DNA from: Isoetes taiwanensis
Lineage: Eukaryota; Streptophyta; Lycopodiopsida; Isoetales; Isoetaceae
NCBI GenBank assembly: GCA_021234155.1
Contig: JAJEKV010000047.1
Span: 52,744-116,743, forward strand
Direction of reading: 5' to 3'
DNA: 64,000 nt
This document shows, piece after piece, positions 22,071 through 32,233 of this stretch (positions are counted from its first letter, which is position 1; the number at the start of each line of letters is the position of its first letter). The translations under genes and the position numbers were made by a program. The notes beneath the pieces are model-generated. The model was given only the letters and a program-made list of their open reading frames with translations. It was not told the origin of the DNA and searched no databases.

Positions 22071-22460
22071 CATAACATATATATGTTCTTATGTTTGTCC
22101 TCCTGAATCCGGCCATTGATCCGAGATCCTACGGCTCACGTGGCTTTGGGACGTATCCTACGGCCCAGATGGCTTGGGAGTTTGTTTCAGATTACATGTA
22201 AGCGATCCTATGGTCCAGGTTGATCTGATCCTGATCGTCGGCCCGAGATCCTACGGCTCACGTTGCTTTGGGACACATCCTACGACGCACATGGCTTTGG
22301 GAATTATATATAGATCCTACGATATAATAGATCCTATGGCTCATGTTGCTTTAATTATTGTCACGTGGTGAGATCTCGACCCTTGATCGGGTCCAAGATC
22401 CTACGGCCCAAGTTGAATGCTCATCCCTTAGGAGAAGGCTTTTAAAATTTTTATGTTGTG

Positions 22461-22520
22461 TGGGGATTCGAACCTTAGCCATTGACCCCGCAGCCCCCCA
22501 TTCTAACCACTAGACCAAGT
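22461..22520 (-). other. tRNA-like Pol III module in repeat C
   Basis: On the minus strand the A-box TGGTCTAGTGG and B-box GGTTCGAATCC are both present, as in copy A. Confidence 0.65.
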
Positions 22521-22599
22521 ATTAATTCCATAAATAATTTATGTTTCAAATATACTTAAGGGTAATGTTCCCATTAAGATAAAATAGACTATAACTAGT

Positions 22600-22604
22600 T
22601 CAAG
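22600..22604 (+). repeat. Target-site duplication, left (TCAAG)
   Basis: TCAAG directly before the 5' LTR is repeated at 35405-35409 directly after the 3' LTR. Five bases is the usual staggered-cut size for Ty3/Gypsy integrases. Confidence 0.9.
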
Positions 22605-24112
22605 TGTGACGTTCCACATATTTATACGGTGTATGTATAAATATATTGACACGTCACGGGCCGAGGATACACCATCATGGGGGTATATAACCTATGGAGT
22701 TAACCATAAAGGATTAATAAGGGTTAATTGCCTAATTAACTTAATTAAGCAAATTAATTAATTAGTTAAGAGACACCTGGCCAATCTCGATTGGCCAGAA
22801 TAAGGATGCTAATTTGAGGCAGCAAATTGGATCCCTATCCCAATTTTGCCCCAAATCGAACCAAGGAGCAGGAGCAGTTGAGCGCCCAGCCTATTCAAGC
22901 ATGGAGATTCCACATGACAACGGTTCCAGTCGTAATTCGGGTCAGTAAATAGGTTAATTTGGTATTTCTAGGGTCAGCGCCTCTGTCAGGCTTCTTTGTT
23001 GATCTTTTGCTGTTGAATAAACCTTGTTTGATAGTTAGAATTGTTCTTAGTTCTTGATTATGTATGGTGATAGATGGATGTATCTTTGGTAGCATCTCTG
23101 TTAGTTCTTCCAGAAAACAGGGATTAAGGGGGGGTAGAGACCTCTGTATCCTATGCTTATTTAGTATGCTTCTATTAGATCCAGTAATACCCATTAAGTG
23201 CGGCCTGTGCACAGGATCCCACCGAGCTGTGGAATCTATGGCATCATTGAAGCACCAGATAAGGGGCCATAGTGATGAAGTATGGGGTGGGGTCTCGCCT
23301 GAGCATAAAAGGCTACGAGGACTCCTATAGTGAGCTAGGCCTAATAGTCGGTCACGTAGAGGGCCGGGTATGGGTCTGACACTCCCTGGGTACAGAGGTG
23401 TGACCCGAAGGGGGCATCCTGTACTTTGATGATAAAGTTAGGGGAGTACGTCGGGTACGGAAGGAGGTGCTGATGGATCTCTTCCTCTAGCTCACCCATG
23501 GATTCACTGCGACTCTGGAAGGAGACACTTCCCCGACCTGCCTCATCGGACCAGGGAGATGCAACCTGGAGTAGGCTCACGGGCTTACCCCTTTGAGCTT
23601 ACGTCTCTGGAAGGCTACAATGGCACCATAGCTTGATTCAGCTCATCTGCAAAGTGTGCACAGGTGGCAGATGGAATGGACAACCCTAGCCAATATTCTA
23701 TGCCAGCCAATGCCTTGTTAAGATTCTGTCTGCTGATCTCCTGAGACCTAGCCGTCAGTCGATCCCCATTGGAGTCTGAGCCGGGGTAGAACCTTGGGTT
23801 TGGGATGTTTTCCTTAGTATTAAATGTATCTTCTCTGTTGCTAGTATTTGGATGGATGTGCCACCCTTCGTGGTGGTTATTTATTATATGATTATGCTGT
23901 GTGCTAACCTTGTATTCACGCTTCTGCGATATAGGATGTCCATTGAAGGTATGGACCGGAATGACACCTCCGTGTCCTTTCCATGGGTACCTGCTATGCG
24001 GGTAGTCCGAGGTAGACGGAGGGCCCTGCTCATGGCGAGGTGATTGCCATGGGAGGGGGAAGTCCCTGTATGTATACGTCCGGAGTGCCGTATATGTTCA
24101 GGGAGCGTCACA
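22605..24112 (+). repeat. 5' LTR
   Basis: 1508 bases starting TGTGACG and ending CGTCACA, so the ends are a perfect 7-bp inverted repeat beginning TG and ending CA. Matches the 3' LTR along its length with indels. TATA-like words TATAAATA (22636) and TATATAA (22684) are candidate promoter elements. Confidence 0.97.
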
Positions 24113-24113
24113 G

Positions 24114-24130
24114 TGGTATCAGAGCCATGG
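24114..24130 (+). other. Primer-binding site (initiator Met tRNA)
   Basis: TGGTATCAGAGCCATGG begins one base after the 5' LTR. TGGTATCAGAGC is complementary to the 3' end of plant initiator methionine tRNA, the usual primer of plant Ty3/Gypsy elements. Confidence 0.93.
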
Positions 24131-24820
24131 TTTTGGTTGACCGGAATCATAGCACTGACCAAATTTTAAACCGTTAGTTCGGTAGTTACGTGGGAGTTTA
24201 AGTTTAGCTAGACTGCCTAACTTTTCAGTGACTTAGTCTTTATGCTAGGTTTATGTAATAAATTGTTTGAGATTTAGAAAGTTTAGGGTGAATTTGGTGG
24301 GGAAATGGTGTAATTAGAAGACCCAAGTTTAGATGGGCCGTAACTTTTATTGGATAGCTCGGATGGAGGCGGAGATTGCTCCAACGTCTTCGGCACATCC
24401 CAAATACCCTAGGGGGCGCGTTTCCCGAGGCGAAGATGGCGACCTCAAGGCCAGGAGACAAAAGGTGCGCTGACTGATATTGTTGTGTTTAGAATCAAAA
24501 GTTAAGCGCGTATTTGTGCCTCAGTGCACCTATACAGTTCCGCCGTATAAAATACGCGTGGTATAAAAAAAAAAACGTATAAAATTTTTTAAAAAAAAAA
24601 GTCTAGTTTTAAAGTTGTTTTTTTGGAAGTGTGCTTTCTTTGACACCTTCCTTCCGCCATAGCCGACGGACCCGAGCTCCAATGCCGCCATAGCTAACCT
24701 TACCTTGCACCCTGTTTACCCCTTAACACCTTGGCGCCTCCACATAGGGTTTAGCGCCACCTTAATTTTCTCCAAGCGCCATATCTTTCTGGTAATAGTA
24801 TCTACTGCCACTTGTTAACC
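24131..24820 (+). promoter_or_regulatory. Leader between primer site and ORF X, with TATA-like words
   Basis: Non-coding leader. At 24546-24553 there is TATAAAAT, repeated as GTATAAAA and GTATAAAATT just downstream in an A-rich stretch. About 270 bases further the first ATG of ORF X appears. This could be an internal promoter, but no experiment supports it. Confidence 0.35.
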
Positions 24821-26022
24821 ATGCCGCGTTTCAAACTCACTGTTGATCTGAGAAACATGAATGTTTACCAGCTTTATAGTGTACTTGTAGATCATCTTGG
24901 AGATGATAGCGATATGGTTGACCTTGTTTTAGACCTTCTTGTTACCCACTTTGCTGAGAATCGTAGGATCCCATATCCCATTTTCCATTTCTCGGAGCGG
25001 TTCCTTATGAAATTAAATGCGGCCAACGAGTCTTATACTCTGTTAGAGTAGCCTGACCAAGCCTACGCAATCGTTAAGTACTACCCGCAGGAGAACCCAG
25101 ATGAAGACCCCATGGAGCTTGCACGTGTAGAAGCGCAGAGTGTTATGGACCTTGCAAGGACGGAGGACCTTCAACAGATTGCTAGTGGGACCCCAGAGGA
25201 GAGAGCATCGCAGTTCTACTATTTGGGGAGGGGCCATGTCCTTATGTATCTAGACCATTATAACCTTCCTCCTTTTTATTGGGATGAAGCTTCCCATAGC
25301 TTTGTGTTCGACGATGTTCCACCTGACTTCACCCAGGATAGGATGGACATTATCGAGGCCGATATGCAAGCTCGTCCGGGCCTCTACCATGCTGAATTAG
25401 CGCGGCGAATCCAGATGCGCCAGGAATGTGAGGTCAGAGCTGCTGAGAGAGAGGCCGTTGTTAGAGCCGAGGAAGCTGCCCAAGTAGAGCGGGATGCGGT
25501 CCAGAATACAGATCAACAAGTGGAAAAGCAAGTGCCTAGACGCAAGAGCAAGTACACTAAGCCCAAGAAGGGAGGTGCCATTACAAGACTAGGCTGCAAC
25601 GGGATGCCGAAATTGGGAAGAACACGGCCGCTGATCACCGTGAGAGAATAGTACAGAAGGCCAAGCACCCTTCAACCGCTGGTAAGACTTTACCATTAGT
25701 CAGACCGTCAGCCAAGTCGAAGAAGCCCCATAGGTATCGACCAGGCACTGTAGCCTTGCGTGATATACGAAAATACCAGAAGACTACAGAGCTCCTGATA
25801 CGCCGGCTACCCTTCCAGCGCCTTGTCCGAGAGATTACACAAGAATTTAAGACGAACATGAGGTTCGAAGCATTTGCCCTACTTGCTTTGCAGGAGGCTG
25901 CCGAAGCCTATCTTGTGGAAATTTTGAGTGATGCGAACCTATGTGCCATTCATGCGAAGCGCGTGACAATTATGCCTAAGGATCTTCAACTGGCACGTAG
26001 AATTCGAGGGGACTTCAAGTAG
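24821..26022 (+). pseudogene. ORF X: novel N-terminal region fused to histone H3 domain
   Basis: ATG at 24821 opens MPRFKLTVDLRNMNVYQLYS. The frame has one in-frame TAG (25049-25051), continues to 25651, and between about 25560 and 25650 the coding signal moves to another frame that runs to TAG 26020-26022. The N-terminal ~230 residues are unrecognised: a helical segment, then an acidic-to-basic, alanine/glutamate-rich coiled-coil-like stretch (about 25380-25510) and a basic K/R patch ([15 protein letters not shown]). The C-terminal ~115 residues are histone H3. No other gene lies between this frame and the primer site. Degenerate copy; the frameshift position is approximate. Confidence 0.88.
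25672..26022 (+). pseudogene. Histone H3-like domain within ORF X
   Basis: Translation in one uninterrupted frame gives a short tail with STAGK, then [20 protein letters not shown] (25720 on; nearly invariant H3 alphaN region), [20 protein letters not shown], the alpha2 segment [29 protein letters not shown] (loop 2) and LARRIRG before the stop. The whole histone fold is present with H3 spacing. It differs from canonical plant H3 at about 20 fold positions, including S96A-, F104L- and T107A-like changes; the tail lacks the ARTKQTARKS start and is shorter. Loop 1 (FKTNMR) has the canonical length, unlike plant CENH3. Nucleosome histone by family; its role in the element is unknown. Confidence 0.93.
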
Positions 26023-26316
26023 TTGCATGAGATTACCATTCAGCTTTTACCTTTTTGTTAAATATTGTATAAAGTTGATATGGAATATATCTGTAAACAC
26101 TTTTCCCTTGGAATATCGAATTATATTGTGTATTTAATGTTTTCTTTTTAATAAAAGTGTAAATTATTAAATAGATAATATTATTTATTTTCCTGGAAAC
26201 ACGTGTCAAAAGTGACGTCATAATGACTATAAAGTCACTTTTTGACCATTAGGGTTTCGTCTCCTTTCCTTTTCCTCCTGCGCCTTTCCTCCTCCTCCCT
26301 TGTTCTTCGTCTGTGA
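26023..26316 (+). promoter_or_regulatory. Spacer between ORF X and ORF Y: poly(A) signal then promoter-like words
   Basis: After ORF X the AT-rich sequence contains AATAAA (26150). It is followed by ACACGTGTC (26200), TGACGTCA (26213-26220, a bZIP/CRE-type palindrome) and TATAAA (26228-26233), then a pyrimidine-rich leader and ATG at 26316. This resembles the 3' end of one transcription unit and the promoter of another inside the element. Confidence 0.4.
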
Positions 26317-27714
26317 TGGATCGCCCTACACTCCAACAATGGTACCTTTACCTGGGACCCTGCGGTTCCTTTTGAGACTCTGCATCCACACTTGCTCCAG
26401 CAAGTGTATCTTATCCACAACATGCAGGCACATCCTGACTATGCCCATTTCCTTGAGTTCTTCTTCGAAGAAATCGTACCCCCGTGTGTGCTTAATGAGG
26501 CAGACTCTCAGTGGTACCTCAACTCCAACACTTTGATAGCGATGTTGGGAGATGATGAACATGCACGCAATGTTCTCAAGGGTATCAGGAGAAGAGGAGT
26601 GGATCTCCCTACTCTTAGCATAGACGGCGAGCTTTGCTATGAAGCTCGTTTCGCATTGGCAATAGTTATGGATCAGTATATAGATGATGTGCAGACACCC
26701 TCCGAGCAGACTAGGACACCATTACCTTCTGACCCGGAGGATGATGACGTCGTCAATGAGGATGATTTCGTTCGATGGAAGCAGGTAGCAATGGAGGCAC
26801 CGACACCCCGTGACCGAGCTCATAAACTCGCCGGGCTGGATCTTTTACCCACTATTCTCTTGAATGATCAAGAGTATCTTCTTCTAGAAGACATCATGTG
26901 GGCCTATCGAGTTATAGCTGACATCCGCAGTAAGCGAAAGGCTGATGTCCTTTATGAACTTGCAGAGTTCTGTCAGGACGATTTTGTGGATTTTACGACA
27001 CCTATTGTTGCTCCACCGCAGGTCCACGATTTGCTTACTTTTCAGCCAGAAGAGATGGAGCCCGTTGATACCCTCCTGTCTCTACGTCAGTTCATGTTGC
27101 AGGACGCACCATCTCAGCCCCCTGAAGAACACTTTTCTTGTACCATACTACCTCCTCCTAGTAGTCAGGCCTTGCATATTACCATGGGAGAGGTAGATCA
27201 AGGTGAAGAAGACCTTTGTGATATCAAGGCAAGTCTTAAAGATGACAAAGAAGATGCGGAGCAGGAGCAGATAATCCTGAATTTGGAGAAGGAAACAGAA
27301 ACTTCAGTAGACCCAAGGGTCAGGGCTATGGGGGGAAATCAATTGACACGATTCTTCCTTTCCGCCTTCCGACAGGGCGAGGTTCTCTTCTTCTCCAAGC
27401 ACCTTGGGTCTCAGTCTGAAGCATCCTGGTGGGCACTTCGTGCATTGTCCACCTTAGCTAGCCACAAGAAGATCGATTATCATACTACCACTATCGTATT
27501 GGTCCGACACGATCTTGCTCTTGCAGCATTAAGGGATATTGCAGGCTGGACCAATATGTGCCTCCTTGTTGCGGCACCTCTGGCGGCTTTTCTACCCCCT
27601 GATGCAGCATCTCGCGCCACCCTCTCTGCTAGTCCTAGCGCCACTTTAATGCGCTATCGACCGCCACCACAACCGGATATGCCTATGGAAGAAGAGGCCG
27701 GACCTAGTTCTTAG
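26317..27714 (+). pseudogene. ORF Y: long acidic protein of unknown family
   Basis: The frame is open from 26317 to TAG 27712-27714 (about 465 codons). The nearest plausible ATG (26316) lies in another frame, so a single-base indel near 26336-26341 probably broke the start. The protein has an N-terminal folded-looking part (HPDYAHFLEFFFEEIVPP, VLKGIRRRGVDLPTLSIDG), strongly acidic stretches (DPEDDDVVNEDDF; EEDLCDIKASLKDDKEDAEQ) and a C-terminal part (QLTRFFLSAFRQGEVLFF, then a hydrophobic alanine-rich segment). No gag, protease or envelope signature, no signal peptide. I do not recognise it. Acidity next to a histone-like ORF invites the idea of a histone-binding partner, which is speculation. 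Confidence 0.75.
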
Positions 27715-27832
27715 ACATGATTTTGATAGTTACAAATTTTTGTATTGTTTATAAATGTAATTATTGATTGGCATTTTAAATGAGCCATCAATTAATATAA
27801 ACTATTTTCTATGCTTGATTGAACTATTGAAT
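27715..27832 (+). other. AT-rich spacer between ORF Y and gag
   Basis: Short AT-rich leader with TATAAA at about 27750 before the gag ATG (27833). No gene. Confidence 0.4.
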
Positions 27833-28345
27833 ATGGTCTTACTTGTCACAACTTGCATATTGATAGAGGCGCTTATACCTTCTTATGTGTATATAGACGG
27901 TGTACGTAATGCCTTCTGGCATACCCCTTCGGACGCCGGCCAGTTGACTCCTGAGCAAGAGCTCATTATGATAAAGAGACAGTTGGGCGACCTTCAAGCA
28001 TATGTTTTGAACACAAATCCTCCGCAGCTCACACCTGAGAACGGACCGAAGCTACCGCCCTTACCACCAAGCCCACCACCGCAACAGCCACCGGCACCAG
28101 CAACCGTGCCCGGACACAAGAAACGCCATGCCAAGAGACGTAGAAGCCCTTCTACCGAGAGTGCTACGTCTTCACAGACCAACACTTCGGAATCTTCAGA
28201 TTCGTCCGCGTCATCTCGTCGCCATACCAGGGCACATGATAAGGATTACCGTAAGACCGTGGACACAGCTATCACTAGCATATGGAAGAACAGGAAATTG
28301 TCACAGAAATTAGCACAATTTGATGGTAAATCCAGCAGGTCTTAA
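27833..28345 (+). pseudogene. gag N-terminal part
   Basis: ATG 27833 in the frame that ends at TAA 28343-28345 gives about 170 residues: a hydrophobic start, LTPEQELIMIKRQLGDLQAY, a proline-rich segment (LPPLPPSPPPQQPPAPA), a basic nuclear-signal-like patch (KKRHAKRRRSP) and a serine-rich stretch. Its last codons (LAQFDGKS) match the usual start of the retrotransposon gag domain, which continues in another frame from 28320. A small indel at about 28325-28335 separates them, by mutation or possibly frameshifting. Confidence 0.75.
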
Positions 28346-30530
28346 TGCTGAGTCATGGTTGGATGAAATGAAGGAATTTGGCAAGTCGTATGGCATGACC
28401 GAGAAGGACACAGGTAAAATCGCCACCACTAACCTCACAGGTGCCGCCAGAATCTGGTGGAAGGGTTATGCAAAGGCAAGGCATTTGGACAGGAGCAGGT
28501 GCAAATTCAGGAAGTTTGCAATTAAAGCATTTAAATCGCACTATGTGCCGCGCGCGCACAAGTGCCAGCAAATTCAAGCCTTCTATAGGCTGGAGCAGAA
28601 AAGCATGTCGGTGCAGGCATATACCGACGAGTTTATGCGCTTAAGGCTATATGTATCAGGAATGAATGAAAAAAGGGCAGTTGAGGGATATATTGAGGGA
28701 TTGGCACCATCAATCAAAAGAATGGTCAAGGCCATAGACCCAAAGTCTGTTGCGGAGGTCGAGGCTAATGCATTAAGCCTTGAGGAGGACATTCCAAAAA
28801 ATCAGTATCAGCGTCCCACTCCTTATGCTCAACCTCGCCCTTATACACCCTACAAGCCTCGTTCCCCAAGTCCTGGGCCACCTCAGCAAAACTCATATGG
28901 GCGGCAGGATAAGAAGGTTACCTTCAATGTGCCGGATAAGCCGAATAACATGGATACTTCAGTTCGAGAACTCTTACAGTCTATTCCCAAAGAGGCTCGT
29001 GAACAGCTCCGTAAAGATAAGGCATGTTTCAGGTGTATACGGCCCGGACACATGATGCAGAACTGCCCCTATGTCACACAAACCGCTCAGTTGGCAATGG
29101 CAGAGATCGATTGGGAAGATCCGGATTCTCCACCACCCGGCGAGGAGGTCCACGACTATATACACAGTGCGTCTCACATTTTTGCAGCTATTGAAACCGC
29201 CAATGCTGAAAGTCAGCCTGCCGTTATTTTGACTATAGGCCAGGTAGACAGTAAGCCCTTTGTTATTCTTATGGATACGGGTAGTACCCATAATTTTGCT
29301 TCTCCGAGAATGGCCCAAGTTCTGAAACTTGAGACCTTAAGATCAAGACCGCGACCTGTTACCTTGGCCAGTGGGAAGGTCCGGCATACAAATGGTCGTC
29401 GTATTAACCTCAATATGCAGTTGCCAGGTGCACCAGTTGCCTTAGGTGCGAAACTAATGGACATCGGCAAATACGATCTTATTGTCGGGATGGAATTTTT
29501 GGCATCTGCTAAAGCCAATATAGACTGTGAGAAGCGGGAAGTGACCTTCAATGCAGCCAATGGAGCCCGAGTTACTATTAAAGGTGATCCATTGAACCCA
29601 ATCATGCAGTCTATGTCTGTCAAGCAGTTAGATAAGGCCATACGGAAGGATAAGGTACTTTGTATTATCAGACTTGCCTCCATTGAGTCAGACACTAAAA
29701 AGAAGAAGGTAGTGGATGCATTGCCAGATAATATTGCTAGTCTTCTAAGAGAATTTCAGGATCTCTTCCCAGATGAGATCCAGAAACTTCCTCCTTTCAG
29801 AGGGGTGGAGTGCGAAATAGCCCTGGAACCGGGTACTAAGCCTACCAAAAAGGCGCCGTACCGCATGAGTCCTCCCGAGTTGGCTGAGCTTAAGAAGCAA
29901 CTCCAAGAGCTATTGAACCTAGGCTTCATTCGCCCTAGTGTTTCACCCTTTGGTGCACCTATTCTCTTCGTTAAGAAGAAGGATGGCTCCATGAGGATGT
30001 GCATTGATTATAGGCAACTCAACAAGCATACGATCAAGAACCGCTATGCTTTGCCGAGAGCGGATGATCTCATGGACCAATTGCAAGGGGCCAAATATTT
30101 TTCGAAGATTGACTTACGCTCAGGGTATCATCAGATAAGAATAAAAGAGGATGACATCCATAAATCTGCCTTTCGTACTAGATATGGGTATTATGAATTC
30201 ACAGTTATGCCTTTTGGTTTAACTAACGCTCCCGCGACTTTTATGTGGTTGATGAATGATGTCTTCCGAGAATACTTGGATGATTTTGTCGTTATCTTCT
30301 TTGACGACATTCTCATCTATAGTAAAACCCTTGAGGAGCATGAGAAACACCTTAGATTGGCCTTGCAGAAATTGAGGCGTCACCAGCTCTTTGCAAAATT
30401 CTCTAAATGCAAGTTTGCCTCACCGAAGGTAGATTATTTGGGGCATGTTATTTCAGCCGGAAGTATTGCTACAGACCCGGCAAAGATAGAGGCAGTCAAT
30501 GGCCTATTCCCAGTAATGTTTCCGAGATAA
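28320..30530 (+). pseudogene. gag core, protease and reverse transcriptase
   Basis: 736 codons. Retrotransposon gag domain about residues 5-155 ([31 protein letters not shown]); CCHC zinc knuckle 236-249 ([14 protein letters not shown]); aspartic protease with DTGS at 319-322 and a second hydrophobic-Gly motif (LIVGMEFL, 387-394); reverse transcriptase from about 490, with [17 protein letters not shown] (552-568), [10 protein letters not shown] and the catalytic FFDD (660-663). Gag packages RNA, the protease cuts the polyprotein and RT copies the RNA. The frame is lost near 30500 by a one- or two-base indel; RT continues from 30407 in the next frame. Confidence 0.96.
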
Positions 30531-31717
30531 GGAGTTTTTTGGGCTTGGCAGGATATTATAGGAAATTTGTCAAGGATTTTGCCAAGATTGCTGCCCCTCT
30601 GACAGACCTTACAAAGCATGAGACAGTGAAGAATTGGGTAGAACACTGGAAGGCAAAAGCCCAGACAGGATTTCAGAAACTTAAGGATGCTTTGACTTCA
30701 GCGCCAGTCCTCACATTACCAGACCCAGAGAAAGATAAGTTAGTAGCAACAGATGCCAGTAAAATTGCTACTGGAGGAGTTCTAATGCAGCAAGGCAGGG
30801 TGATAGCGTATGATTCTAAGAAGATGAATGACACAGAACAGCGATACCCCACCCACGATCAGGAACTCTTGGCAGTTGTGCGGGCTCTGCGCCTATGGAG
30901 ACATTATCTTCTTGGTAGGAGATTCCAGCTAGATATGGATCACCAGAGTTTCCGTTATCTTTCTACCCAACCAAATCTCAATCTCCGTCAGAGAAGATGG
31001 ATGGAGTTTCTTGAGGAATATGATTTTGAGATCATGTATAAGCCGGGTAAGCACAATGTGGTTGCGGATGCTTTGTCACGCCATCCCTTAGTAAGGCGCA
31101 CCCATTGTAATGCAATTTCCACGCTCACCGGTGAGTTCGGAAAGCAAATAGAGCAAACCTTGGCCACAGATCCAGAATTCCGTGAAGTGTGGCTCAGTTT
31201 GGCCAAGGAGGCACGGACAGATAAGGAGCGTGTGGCTTTCTGCTCTTATAAGAAGGAGGGCAATTTGCTTTATTGCAAAAACAAGTTGTGTGTACCCAAG
31301 ACTTCAGGAGTCCGTAAGCTTATTCTTCATGATACACACAACAACCCTATAGCTAGACATGCAGGCTTCATGAAGACCTATTTCAAAATTCGCTCCAGCT
31401 ATTTCTGGCCAAGCATGAAGAGAGACATTGCCAAATACATTAAGCAATGTCAAGTGTGTCAGCAAACTAAGGCCGAGCAGTTGAGGATTATAGGAGAGTT
31501 GCAACTGTTGGATGTACCCAACGCCAAATGGGAGGTCATAACCATGGATTTTATTGTGGGCCTTCCGCGTACCCTCCGTGGATATGACGCTTTAATGGTA
31601 GTGGTCGACAAGTTGTCGAAGATGGCTCATTTCTTGCCATGCCGTACCACAGACACGGCCTTGGACACAGCTTTGTTATTCGCGAAGGAAATCTTCAGAT
31701 TACACGGGATGCCATGA
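30407..31717 (+). pseudogene. RT thumb, RNase H and integrase N-terminal half
   Basis: Coding homology begins near 30500. It reads [20 protein letters not shown] (RT thumb), RNase H with ATDASKIATGGVL (catalytic Asp) and YPTHDQELLAVVRALRLWRH (Glu), GKHNVVADALSR at the RNase H end, then the integrase HHCC zinc domain (H...H...CQVCQQTK at 31450-31470) and the first catalytic Asp in ITMDFIVGLP. A TGA at 31715-31717 interrupts just before the SDRDPKF motif. The rest of the integrase core continues in the same frame. Confidence 0.95.
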
Positions 31718-32233
31718 GTAATAGTATCTGACAGGGATCCCAAGTTTGTAAGTCCATTCTGGAAGGATTTCTTTGCCACCATTCAGACAAAGCTTCCTAT
31801 GAGCACAGCATATCATCCTCAGACAGATGGACAAACAGAGCGGATTAACCGCATTATAGAGGATATGTTGCAAAGCTATGTGTGGAGCAAGCAAACTCAG
31901 TGGGCCGATTATATCTATTTAGTGGAGTTTGCTTATAATAGCATGAAGCAGGAGTCTTCTAGAATGTCTCCTTTTATGATAAATTATAGCTATCAATGCC
32001 TAACTCCAGACACATGGCATAATCCTGTTTCTAAAGTGGAAGTTTCTCAACGACTCCTTTTGGAAATGCAAGCTTTGGTCGAAGAGGTTCGTGGTTATTT
32101 GTTGGCCGCGCGTAGTCGTGTGTGGCTGATAAGCATAGAACCCCATGGATGTTCCAAGTGGGCGATTCAGTTTGGCTTAAGATTAAGGTTAAGCAAGCCA
32201 AGCTCAAACATTAGGGATTTTTTGAGATCATAA
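31718..32233 (+). pseudogene. Integrase core, second half
   Basis: Same frame as the preceding segment, separated only by the TGA. VSDRDPKFVSPFWKDFF supplies the second catalytic Asp and YHPQTDGQTERINRIIEDML the Glu of the DDE triad. A further indel near 32125 moves the coding signal to another frame (VGDSVWLK-like), and the foldback MITE starts at 32214. Confidence 0.92.

Larger units (their letters stand above)
22074..22604 (-). repeat. Composite repeat C, first part
   Basis: The third copy begins ACATATATATGTTCTTATG and carries the CCGTAGGATC-type array and tRNA-like module (22461-22520). It is cut at CTAGTTCAAG by the Gypsy element and resumes at 35405. Confidence 0.85.

Noticed and set aside
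25672-26022. The H3 domain as an ordinary host histone gene or a recent retrocopy
   Set aside because: It lacks the ARTKQTARKS tail start, differs from canonical H3 at about 20 fold positions, follows an upstream coding frame and lies between primer site and gag. No poly(A) or target duplication flanks it.
25672-26022. The H3 domain as a bona fide CENH3
   Set aside because: Loop 1 has no insertion and alphaN/alpha1 are near-canonical. Only a few alpha2 residues resemble CENH3.
28320-28345. Programmed ribosomal frameshift within gag
   Set aside because: The two frames overlap here, but no clear slippery heptamer with a following structure is visible, and other indels in the element are plainly mutational.
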